Source of the DNA: Verrucomicrobiales bacterium
GTDB lineage: Bacteria; Verrucomicrobiota; Verrucomicrobiia; Limisphaerales; J093
Direction: 5' to 3'
DNA: 64,000 nucleotides
NCBI GenBank assembly: GCA_024233305.1
Contig: JACKPV010000025.1
Span: forward strand, 352,354 to 416,353
Under the pieces are notes generated by a model that worked only from the letters and a program-made list of their open reading frames with translations, was not told the DNA's origin and did no database searches. The translations under genes and the position numbers were made by a program. Below are positions 43,131-51,187 of this stretch, piece by piece; position 1 is the first letter of the stretch, and every line of letters begins with the position of its first letter.

Positions 43131-44240
43131 ATGACGGATCCGCGATACCCCGAACTGGCCCGCGTGCTCGTGCGGTATTCCACCGCGTTGAAACGGGGCG
43201 ACCACGTGCTGCTGGACTTGATGGATGTCCCGGACGAGTTCGCCGTGGCATTGATCCGGGAAGTGCGCGCGGTACCGGCGGTACCGGTGGTCGAGGTCCG
43301 GCACTCGCGGGTGAACCGCGAGGTGGTGCGCGCCACCGATCCCCGCCACGCGAAGTTGATGCGCGACCTCGAACTGCACCGGATGCGGAAGATGCAGGCT
43401 TACGTGGCCATCCGCGGCAGCGGCAATGCCAGCGAGAACGCCGATGTGCCGGGCGATCGGCTGGGCCTGTACACCCGGACGCTGCGACCGGTCCTCGATC
43501 ACCGCGTGAACAAGACCCGCTGGGTGGTTTTGCGCTGGCCCACGCCGAGCATGGCCCAGGCCGCGAACATGAGCACCGAGGCCTTCGAGGACTTCTTCTT
43601 CCGGGTCTGCACGCTCGACTATGGGAAGATGGCCCGGGCGATGGCGCCGCTCGAGAAACGCATGCGCCGGGCGGACCGGGTGCAGATCAAGGGCCCCGGC
43701 ACCGACCTCGAGTTCAGCATCCAGGGCCTGGGCGCGGTGTCGTGCAACGGCCTGCGCAACATCCCGGATGGCGAGGTCTTCTCCTGTCCGGTCCGAAACT
43801 CGATCAACGGGGTCATCCAGTTCAACACCCCCACCCTCTATGCGGGCACCCGCTTCGAGAACGTCCGGCTCGAGTTCGTGAAGGGCCGCGTGGCGCAGGC
43901 CACCGGCAGCAACACCGCGCGTCTCAACGAGATCCTGGACACCGATGCCGGGGCGCGCTACACGGGCGAGTTTTCCCTGGGCTTCAACCCCCACATCCTG
44001 AATCCGATGTGCGACATCCTCTTCGACGAGAAGATCGCCGGTTCGTTGCACCTGACGCCGGGCCAGGCCTACGAGGAATGCAACAACGGGAACCGGTCCG
44101 CCGTGCATTGGGACATGGTGTTGATACAGCGCCCGGAATGGGGAGGGGGAGAAATCTGGTTCGACGGTGAGTTGCTCCGCAAGGACGGCCTCTTCGTCCC
44201 CAAGGACCTGCAACCGCTGAACCCTGACCGGCTCAAGTAA
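43131..44240 (+). CDS. M29-family metallo-aminopeptidase
   Basis: This is a 369-residue protein. The co-catalytic metal ligands of the AmpS/PepS family can be placed by spacing: Glu215 (NIPDGEVF), Glu280 (YTGEFSLGFNP), His307 and Tyr314 seven residues apart, and His326-x-Asp328 (HWDM). This is the set seen in thermophilic M29 aminopeptidases. It would remove N-terminal residues from peptides in the cytoplasm, since there is no signal peptide. The start is ATG 43131. A strong hairpin follows the stop. It is transcribed divergently from the HNH gene. Confidence 0.88.
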   Translation: MTDPRYPELARVLVRYSTALKRGDHVLLDLMDVPDEFAVALIREVRAVPAVPVVEVRHSRVNREVVRATDPRHAKLMRDLELHRMRKMQAYVAIRGSGNASENADVPGDRLGLYTRTLRPVLDHRVNKTRWVVLRWPTPSMAQAANMSTEAFEDFFFRVCTLDYGKMARAMAPLEKRMRRADRVQIKGPGTDLEFSIQGLGAVSCNGLRNIPDGEVFSCPVRNSINGVIQFNTPTLYAGTRFENVRLEFVKGRVAQATGSNTARLNEILDTDAGARYTGEFSLGFNPHILNPMCDILFDEKIAGSLHLTPGQAYEECNNGNRSAVHWDMVLIQRPEWGGGEIWFDGELLRKDGLFVPKDLQPLNPDRLK

Positions 44241-44268
44241 CCAGGGAGCGGCCGCCCCGCCCGAAACA

Positions 44269-44302
44269 GCGCGCACGGAGGGACGCGCCCTCCCCTGCGC
44301 GC
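44269..44302 (+). terminator. Strong hairpin after the aminopeptidase gene, terminator-like
   Basis: GCGCGCA (44269-44275) pairs with TGCGCGC (44296-44302), and GGAGGG (44277-44282) pairs with CCCTCC (44288-44293) around ACGCG. The position, 29 bases after the stop, suits a terminator, but no U-run follows, so this could instead be a stabilising 3' hairpin. Confidence 0.4.
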
Positions 44303-44587
44303 CGCACCCGATCCCCCGCTTCTCCGCCCACCTCCCAAACCCGTGTCGAGGACGGTTCGGCGCGCTCCCTTGGCTCCGCACCTCCGCCCGCGGTCCATCA
44401 ACGGAATCACGCCTGCGAAAACCGGGACTGGCATCGACGGCGGGCAGCGCGCATGATGCCCCCCGTTCGCCCGCGTCCCAGTCCCGATGTGCCGGGGGGC
44501 TTGGGTCGCGGACGTTCCCTGGAGAACCGGACGACAGCCCGGTTCGGAACCGGTCAATCTCCGGCAATTGAAGCGATGAGTGAGCCA
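44303..44587. other. Non-coding gap before the Gfo/Idh/MocA gene
   Basis: Together with the preceding hairpin this makes about 350 bases without a supportable gene. An open frame runs through it from 44453 in phase with the oxidoreductase, but it lacks any leader-like or conserved sequence. It presumably holds the promoter of the downstream gene; I could not identify one. Confidence 0.4.
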
Positions 44588-45877
44588 ATGAAAAGCACGC
44601 GACGCGATTTCCTGAAACGAACCGCCCTTTCCGGGATCACCCTGGCCGGCCTGCCCGCCCTGGCGCCCGTCACGGTCCTCGGCCAAAACGCCCCCAACAA
44701 CCGCATCGGGATCGGGCTCATCGGCATGGGCCTGATGATGGGCGGGCACCGCAACCATTTCTGTGGCCGGCCGGACACCCAGGTGCTCGCGGTTTGCGAT
44801 GTCGACCGCCGCAAGCGCGAGTCGAACAAGGAGGCGGTCGAGAACGCCTACGCCCGGCGCCAGGGCAGCGGCCGCTACGCCGGTTGCGCTGCCTATCACG
44901 AGTTCGAGGACATCATGGCCCGCAGCGACATCGACGCCGTGGTGGTCTGCACGCCGGACCACTGGCACGCGCCCATCTCGGTGATGGCGATGCGCCACGG
45001 CAAGGATGTCTATGTGCAGAAGCCGATGACGCTGACGATTCGCGAGGGCCGCATCATGAGCGACACGTCGAAGCAGCACGGAGCCATCCTGCAGGTGGGT
45101 TCGCAGCAGCGCTCCGAACGCGCCTTCCGCAAGGCCTGCGAAATCGTCCGCAACGGCTGGATCGGCCGGGTCCATACCATTTACGCGAGCCTCGGTCAGT
45201 TCGCCCCGCCGCGCACCCTCCCCGAGCAACCGATCCCCGAGGGCTTCGATTACGACCGCTGGCTCGGCCCGACGCCCTGGTATCCCTACAACGAGGATCG
45301 CGTGAAAGGGAACTACGGCGGCGGCTGGCGGTGCTTCTGGGACTATGGTTCCCGCAAGAACGGCGACTGGGGGGCGCACCACTTCGACATCATCCAGTGG
45401 GCGCTCGGCATGGACGACAGCGGGCCGGTCGAGTTCGTTCCCAAGGGCTACGAAGGCACGGAATACCAGACCCACATCTACGCCGGTGGCACGAAGGTCC
45501 TGCGCGATCACCGGGACATGATGGGCCACATGATCCGGTTCATCGGCACGGAGGGCGAAGTCCGCGTGAGCCGCGGCGACCGCCTCGACACGGAACCCCT
45601 TTCGCTGAAGGAGAAGGCGCTGGCCCCGTATGAGACCGCCCTTTATGCATCCAACCAGCATGAAAGCAACTGGGTGGAGTCCATCAAGACCCGCCAGCCC
45701 AACATCTGCACCGCGGAGATCGGTCATCGCACGGCGACGATCTGTCACCTGAGCGGCATTGCCGAGCGACTGAAACGGCCCTTGCGTTGGGATCCGACCC
45801 GCGAAGCGATCCTGGGCGATCCCGCCGCCAGCCGCTGGATGGACCGCCCGCGCCGGGCGCCCTACGTCTACATCTGA
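44588..45877 (+). CDS. Gfo/Idh/MocA-family oxidoreductase with Tat signal
   Basis: This is a 429-residue protein. It starts with a twin-arginine signal (STRRDFLKRTALSG, then a hydrophobic stretch to about residue 30), so it is exported folded with its cofactor. The Rossmann motif IGLIGMGLMMGG follows, then CDVDRRKRE, VVVCTPDHWHAP and a YVQKP motif in place of the more common EKP. That variant is usual in the Tat-exported subgroup of this phylum. The C-terminal domain has the YNEDRVKGNYGGGW and DWGAHHFDIIQWAL segments. The family oxidises or epimerises sugars with NAD(P); specificity is not readable. ATG 44576 is an alternative start 12 bases upstream. The HEAT-repeat gene follows 65 bases downstream and may be co-transcribed. 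Confidence 0.9.
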   Translation: MKSTRRDFLKRTALSGITLAGLPALAPVTVLGQNAPNNRIGIGLIGMGLMMGGHRNHFCGRPDTQVLAVCDVDRRKRESNKEAVENAYARRQGSGRYAGCAAYHEFEDIMARSDIDAVVVCTPDHWHAPISVMAMRHGKDVYVQKPMTLTIREGRIMSDTSKQHGAILQVGSQQRSERAFRKACEIVRNGWIGRVHTIYASLGQFAPPRTLPEQPIPEGFDYDRWLGPTPWYPYNEDRVKGNYGGGWRCFWDYGSRKNGDWGAHHFDIIQWALGMDDSGPVEFVPKGYEGTEYQTHIYAGGTKVLRDHRDMMGHMIRFIGTEGEVRVSRGDRLDTEPLSLKEKALAPYETALYASNQHESNWVESIKTRQPNICTAEIGHRTATICHLSGIAERLKRPLRWDPTREAILGDPAASRWMDRPRRAPYVYI

Positions 45878-45942
45878 ACCAGGGACCATTACGCGACGAA
45901 CCAATGAACGAACTCCCCTTCACACGCTTGAGGAACTGCTGC

Positions 45943-47952
45943 ATGAAACGCTCGATTCTCCCCTCGCTGCTCGGCGCCCTGGTCGCCAGCTTCGCGGCCT
46001 CGCACGGGGCCGGTTTTACCGAACAGGTGCAAGCCCTGATTCCCCGCCTCGCGGACGCTGATGTTCCGGCCCGTTACGCGGCCCAGATGGAACTGCAAGA
46101 CATCGCTTCGGAATCCTCCAAACCGGGCAATGAAGCAGCCCGCCAGGCATTGGGAAAAACACTCGCGGACCTCGTGGCCGACGACACCATCGCCCCGCCC
46201 GCACGCGTTTGGATGGTCCGTCAGATCGAGTACATGGGCGGCTATGAATCCGTCGGGGCGCTGCAGGGACTGCTGTCCGACTCCGACATCGAGTTGCGCG
46301 AATGCGCGCGGCGGGCGCTCGAGAAGAACCCTTCCGAAGCGGCCATTCAAGCCCTGGTCGACGCCCTGGCTCGGGCGCTGGAAGAAGGCGCGGAACCGGC
46401 CTGGCGGATCGGCTTGTTGCGCTCCGTTGGCGAGCGCGGTGATGACCGGATTGTCGGCCTGGTCGCCTCGGCATTGAAGGACCCGCTCACCATGGCCGCC
46501 GCCGCCCGGGCGTTGGGCGCCATCGGCACCCCGCCGGCCATCGAGGCGCTGGAGCCGTTGATGAACCAGTCACCGTCCGTGTCGCTCGCCATGGTCGCCG
46601 CCGCGGATGTCCGCTGCGCGCGCGGCGATCTTCCCACCGCCCGCGAGACCTGCCGGCAGGTGTTCGACCGCAGCGTTTATCCCTACGCTCGCGCGGCAGC
46701 GCTCGCGGGTCTTGCCAAGGTTGACCCGCAAGGCAGCAGCGACCGCATCCGCCAGGCCTTGGATGGCGCCGATCCCCTGCTCCGCCAAGCCGCGCTCAAC
46801 GCGGCCGAGGGCTTGGGCGCCGGGTACCTGCCGGTCCTCGCCGCGATGCTGCCCTACCTGGCTCCGACGGCAGCGGCGCAGGTCATCGGCCGTCTGGACG
46901 GCTCCGTGGAAGCCGCACTCATGAAGGCCGCCAAAAGGGGCGACGCCCCGGTGCGCACCGCAGCCATCCGGCGTCTCGGTCAGGTCGGCAGCGCCGTTAG
47001 TGTGGGTCTGCTCGTCGAGATTGCCATGGAAGATGGTCCCGCCGCCGCGGAGGCCCGCGCCGCTCTGGTCCAGGTTTCCGGGGTCGACGCCGCCGACGCC
47101 CTCCAGTCCATTGCTCAGGCCGGACCGGTCCCGGCCCGCGAGACCGCCATCAACGCGCTCGTGGCCCGCGAATTGCCGGCAGCGGTCCCCCTGCTCCGCG
47201 CTTGCGCCGCCGAGCGGGACGCCCGCATCAGCCGCGCCGCCTTGAAGGGGCTGAACCGGATGGGCGGTCGGGACGAACTCCTGCCCGTGGCGCGGATCGC
47301 GCTCGAACGTCAATCCGAGGATGCTTTCGATGCGCTCATCGAAATCGCGGCACGCCTCGAGGACGGCGCTTCGGCCACCGGCGAGTTGATCCAACTCGCC
47401 GACGGAAACGACCGCGCCCTGGTCGCCCTGCTGGACCCGCTCGGCACCCTGGGCGGACCCGAAGCGCTGGACACGGTCACGCGGTTCCTCGACGGATCCC
47501 ACACCGACGCCGCCCTCAAAGCCCTGGCGCGGTTTGCTGATCTCAACGCGGCCGAACCCCTGCTGAAGATTGCGGCGGACGGCGAGGCAGCGGACGCCCG
47601 GCATGCGCTCGCTTTGAGCGGCGCTCTGAGCGTCATCGGCGCCAGTGTCGACGCCCCCCCCGGCAAGCGGGCCGACGCCCTGCTCGCGGCCTGGGCCGCC
47701 ACCCGGGATGCGGGGGAAAAGAAGCGCGTGTTGAGCGCCATGGCCCAATCGCCCGACGCGAAACTGATCCCGACCCTCAAACCCCTGCTCGGGGATGAGG
47801 AACTCAAAGCCGAAGCCGCCGCCGCCGCAGTGAGCGTGGCCGAAGCCTTGAAGGATCAGGACAAGGATGCGGCCGCGGACCTGGCCAAGGCCGTGGTGGA
47901 CGCGGACCCGGGCGACCGCATCCGCCGCCGCGCGCAGGCGGTCCTGCGATAG
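45943..47952 (+). CDS. Secreted HEAT-repeat protein
   Basis: This is a 669-residue protein with a signal peptide (ILPSLLGALVASFAASHG). The rest is an almost unbroken alpha-solenoid of short HEAT/PBS-lyase-like repeats rich in Ala and Leu (for example VGALQGLLSDSDIELRECAR, PAIEALEPLMNQSP, VRTAAIRRLGQVGSA). ATG 45943 is preceded by AGGA eight bases upstream, which decides the start against the in-frame ATG at 45904. Proteins of this type in Verrucomicrobiota and Planctomycetota often neighbour Gfo/Idh/MocA or DUF1080 genes and are thought to be periplasmic scaffolds; the role is unknown. It ends at a clear terminator. Confidence 0.82.
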   Translation: MKRSILPSLLGALVASFAASHGAGFTEQVQALIPRLADADVPARYAAQMELQDIASESSKPGNEAARQALGKTLADLVADDTIAPPARVWMVRQIEYMGGYESVGALQGLLSDSDIELRECARRALEKNPSEAAIQALVDALARALEEGAEPAWRIGLLRSVGERGDDRIVGLVASALKDPLTMAAAARALGAIGTPPAIEALEPLMNQSPSVSLAMVAAADVRCARGDLPTARETCRQVFDRSVYPYARAAALAGLAKVDPQGSSDRIRQALDGADPLLRQAALNAAEGLGAGYLPVLAAMLPYLAPTAAAQVIGRLDGSVEAALMKAAKRGDAPVRTAAIRRLGQVGSAVSVGLLVEIAMEDGPAAAEARAALVQVSGVDAADALQSIAQAGPVPARETAINALVARELPAAVPLLRACAAERDARISRAALKGLNRMGGRDELLPVARIALERQSEDAFDALIEIAARLEDGASATGELIQLADGNDRALVALLDPLGTLGGPEALDTVTRFLDGSHTDAALKALARFADLNAAEPLLKIAADGEAADARHALALSGALSVIGASVDAPPGKRADALLAAWAATRDAGEKKRVLSAMAQSPDAKLIPTLKPLLGDEELKAEAAAAAVSVAEALKDQDKDAAADLAKAVVDADPGDRIRRRAQAVLR

Positions 47953-47978
47953 CCGGTCCCTCCGCTTCGGGCTGAGAC

Positions 47979-48011
47979 AGCGGCGTTCCCTGCGAACGCC
48001 GCTTTTTCTTT
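47979..48011 (+). terminator. Rho-independent terminator of the HEAT-repeat gene
   Basis: AGCGGCGTTC (47979-47988) pairs perfectly with GAACGCCGCT (47994-48003) around CCTGC and is followed by TTTTCTTT. It starts 26 bases after the stop codon. Confidence 0.88.
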
Positions 48012-48103
48012 GTCCGAACCGCCGACGGGCACTCAACCAGCGGAAGATCACCAACCGAGGCCCGCGCGCCCTGGCGCCCCCGGGGGCAAGGACCGCGGGA
48101 ACG

Positions 48104-48145
48104 TCAGCGCCGACTGCACGTCGGCGGCTACGAGTTACTGAGTGG
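48104..48145 (+). repeat. REP-like palindromic repeat, copy C
   Basis: The hairpin CGCCGAC-TGCAC-GTCGGCG is preceded by TCAG and followed by GCTACGAGTTACTGAGT. The reverse complement matches 2565-2604 and the forward strand matches 2705-2732. The copy lies between the convergent HEAT-repeat and VWA genes, a usual place for REP sequences. I see nothing else in the 47953-48271 gap besides this and the terminator. Confidence 0.7.
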
Positions 48146-48271
48146 TCATTGACAAGGTGCGAGGTTCCACCCGGGGTTCGCCGCCACTCATCGCCCGGTG
48201 GTTGCTGCGGTGGACTTCCGCTGGCGTTGCGGACGATACCTCCATTCGTGGTGGGATTGAACGGAGACGGC

Positions 48272-51187
48272 TCAGGATTCCTTGTCCAGTTTGCGCGTGG
48301 CGCGGCGCTTGGCGGCGAGGAGGCGGCCGGTGGTGCTTTCGGTCGGAGGCGGCGGCGCGGATTCCTGGGCGGTGGGGGCGGTCGGCTTGCTATCCGCCGG
48401 AAGGCCCGCCGGCGCTTCCCCGGGGAGCGTGGCCGGAGCCGCCTGCTGCGGGCGGAAGAGTTCCGCGCGGGGCTGCTCGGACGCGGGCGTGTGGCGGGCG
48501 CGGACTTCGGCGCGCCGGGCCAGCAGGGAGGACAGGGATTCGTCGGTCGAAGCCGGTCCGGTCGGCTTCTTCCAGAAGAAGATCAACCGACGCAGGGTCG
48601 CGGTGGCCTTGAGCCATTCGGCGCGGTCGATGTCGATGCGGCGGACACCCACGTCGAGCACGAAGAGGACCACGGCGAGCTGCAGCAGGGTTTCCCAGAG
48701 GTCGCGGGGTTGGAAGGTGCGTTCGCGATCGTGCAGGAAGGGGTTCTCGGCGGGCGGCTGGCCGAGGCCCGGCAGGACTTTGCCGCCGCCGGATTCCGCG
48801 ATGCGCTGGAGCAGGTTGAGGTTCGGGGCGGAGGCGTTGAACTCGGGCGAGTAGTTGACACTGGCACCCACGACCTGTGAACCGCGCACCTGGCCGGTCT
48901 CCATCTCGAGCACGTTCACCAGGTAGGCGCCGGTGTCATGGGTGTCGAACCGGGCTTCATAGCGACCGGGACCGGTCTGATCGAGACGAACGGTCTGGCG
49001 CTCCCCTTTCGGGCTGACGACCACCGCCTGGAGATCGAGGAAGTTCCGGTAATCCTGGTTGGCGTCGAGGGCCTCGACGCTCAGCACCCCTTCGCCGCCC
49101 TCGATGGAGACCTCGGTGTTCAACTCGGCCAGATCGACGCGGCGGAGGGCCCAGCTGACCGTCTGGGACCAGTATTGCTGGTACTTCTCCCAACCCAACC
49201 AGGCCACGGCCCAACGCGCCCGGGCATCGGAGGTGAAAGCCACCGCGCGGCCCAAACCGTATTGCCAGTGGGCCAGGACCGGGTCGCCCTTGTCCGAGAC
49301 CACGGGCACCTCGGCCCGCGCTTTCGGCGTGGTGCAGACGTAACCTTGCAGGGGCGGCAGCTCCGCCGCGCCGATTCCGCGCAGGATTTCGCTGGAAGCG
49401 GCCACGACCGGTTTGAAGGGGTCCTCGAAGATGGCCGACTTGAGGATCACCATCGCCTCCTTGAGGAAGATCTGCGGCAACTGCGACGGGTCACGCACGT
49501 CGTAGAAACGGCCGCGCCCCTGGTCCGCGATCTTGATCATCGTGTCGGGGCCGGCGTGACCGGAGATCAGGACGGTGCTGACGGTGATGCGGTCGCTGAC
49601 GATGGACTCCATCAAGGCGTCGGTCGGGGCGCCGGGGTCGCCGTCACTGAAGATGATCATGTGCCGGAGGTTGGCCTTCGAGTCCTTCAGGCCGGGGTTC
49701 TCGGCGTTGCCCTGGTAGGCCATGGCCATGACCTGCTGGAAGGTGGGGAGGTCGCCCTGGTTCATGCCGGCGATGGCGCGGCCCTTTTCCTTGCGATCCC
49801 CGACCTCAGACAGCGGGAACAGCCAGCGCTCGGTGCCGTCCCAGAGCACGACGCCCATTTCGTCCTGGGGACCGAGGGCTTCGAGCACGCCGAGGGCGCA
49901 TTCGCGGGCGACCTGGTTGCCGTTGTTGAATTCCATGCCGTGCATGATCAGCGCGACGGCGCCGCTCGGGAGGACCTTCTTGCTGCTCAGTTCCATCTCG
50001 ACCGGGAGGGTGCTTTCGAGCGGCGTGCCCCGATAGCCACCGGCGGCATAGGCCTGGTCGCCACCGACACAGACGAGTCCCACGCCGAAGTCCCGCACGG
50101 CGCTTTCAAGCAGGCGCATCAAATCGGTCCCGAGGTCGCCGGCAGCCACGTTGCACAGGACCAGGGCGTCGTAGCTTTGCATTTCCGCGAGCGTGCCCGG
50201 GAAGCCGCTCACGTCCGCGAGCCCGGCCTGCAATCCGGCGGACCGCAGCGCAGCGGCGAGCGGGGCGTCGGCGCCGGGATCCGAGGAGACGATCAGCACG
50301 CGGGGATCGCCGCGGACGCTGGCGTAGTTGCTGGCCCGGTTGTTCTCGGGCACCAAGTCGCCGGGGACCTCGAGTTGCACGTCGTAGGCGTAGAAGCCGG
50401 GGTCGTCGAGCTTGAGCGGAATGCCGTAGAGGTTCTTGCCGGCTTCGAGCCGGACGGGCTGTTCACCGATGAAGCGGTCGTTCTGGAAGAGGCGCAGGGT
50501 GGCGTCGCGTTCGACGTCCGAGTTGACGAACACACTGACCTCGAACGGCTGCCCGGTCTTGAGCTTCGAGGGCAACGTGACTTTCTGCACGGCCACGTCA
50601 CCCGTGCGCGTCACCCCCAGGGGCACGACGTCGATGGTGGTGTTGAGGGCGCGCGCGGCGTCGACGGCGTTGAGCGCGTTGCCGACGTTTTCGTTGCCGT
50701 CGGTCAGCAGCACGAGCCGCTTCTGCCCCATTTCGGGGAAGGCGGCGGTGCCGAGACGGACGGCGCCGGCGATGTCGGTGCGCTGGCGGCCGACCACGGC
50801 GTGAATCTTCTCGAGATCGAGGCGCTCGTTGGGGGTCATCTCGATGCCGGCGCCATCGCCGAACACCACGACGCCGGCCCGGTCCACGTCCCGTTTTTCC
50901 TTCACGAGCGTATTGACGAGTTGGAGCGCGGCCTCCTGCTGCTCGTCCGGCACGCTGTCGGAACGGTCGAGCACGAAGAAGACGTTCATTCCCTCGAGCG
51001 GCTTCAACCACTGCAATCCGGCCAGGGCGAGCGCGAGGGCCAGCACGATCACCAACCGCACGCCCAGCGCGGACCAACGCCGCCACGCCGGAACCGAGAC
51101 GTCGGAATGCAGCGTGAGCCAGAGCGTCCAGCCCACCGCAACGGGCAGCGCCAGCAACCACCAGGGATGGGTGAACTGGAAATTCAT
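48272..51187 (-). CDS. Large membrane protein with two VWA-like domains and a GATase-like domain
   Basis: This is a 971-residue protein and the last gene of the MoxR operon. Two N-terminal membrane helices (WWLLALPVAVGWTLWL and LVIVLALALALAGL) precede a VWA domain whose metal-site motif is DRSDS (FVLDRSDSVPDE). A glutamine-amidotransferase-like domain (VLIVSSDPGADAPL, then GVGLVCVGGDQAYAAGGYRG) and a second VWA-like region with FSDGDPGAP follow. A late membrane helix (LLQLAVVLFVLDVGV) comes before a Pro/Ala-rich cytoplasmic tail. Such proteins are thought to act with MoxR ATPases in assembling or activating envelope complexes. Its ATG shares one base with the preceding TGA (TGATG at 51187). 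No catalytic triad is evident in the GATase-like part. Confidence 0.83.
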   Translation of the reverse strand: MNFQFTHPWWLLALPVAVGWTLWLTLHSDVSVPAWRRWSALGVRLVIVLALALALAGLQWLKPLEGMNVFFVLDRSDSVPDEQQEAALQLVNTLVKEKRDVDRAGVVVFGDGAGIEMTPNERLDLEKIHAVVGRQRTDIAGAVRLGTAAFPEMGQKRLVLLTDGNENVGNALNAVDAARALNTTIDVVPLGVTRTGDVAVQKVTLPSKLKTGQPFEVSVFVNSDVERDATLRLFQNDRFIGEQPVRLEAGKNLYGIPLKLDDPGFYAYDVQLEVPGDLVPENNRASNYASVRGDPRVLIVSSDPGADAPLAAALRSAGLQAGLADVSGFPGTLAEMQSYDALVLCNVAAGDLGTDLMRLLESAVRDFGVGLVCVGGDQAYAAGGYRGTPLESTLPVEMELSSKKVLPSGAVALIMHGMEFNNGNQVARECALGVLEALGPQDEMGVVLWDGTERWLFPLSEVGDRKEKGRAIAGMNQGDLPTFQQVMAMAYQGNAENPGLKDSKANLRHMIIFSDGDPGAPTDALMESIVSDRITVSTVLISGHAGPDTMIKIADQGRGRFYDVRDPSQLPQIFLKEAMVILKSAIFEDPFKPVVAASSEILRGIGAAELPPLQGYVCTTPKARAEVPVVSDKGDPVLAHWQYGLGRAVAFTSDARARWAVAWLGWEKYQQYWSQTVSWALRRVDLAELNTEVSIEGGEGVLSVEALDANQDYRNFLDLQAVVVSPKGERQTVRLDQTGPGRYEARFDTHDTGAYLVNVLEMETGQVRGSQVVGASVNYSPEFNASAPNLNLLQRIAESGGGKVLPGLGQPPAENPFLHDRERTFQPRDLWETLLQLAVVLFVLDVGVRRIDIDRAEWLKATATLRRLIFFWKKPTGPASTDESLSSLLARRAEVRARHTPASEQPRAELFRPQQAAPATLPGEAPAGLPADSKPTAPTAQESAPPPPTESTTGRLLAAKRRATRKLDKES

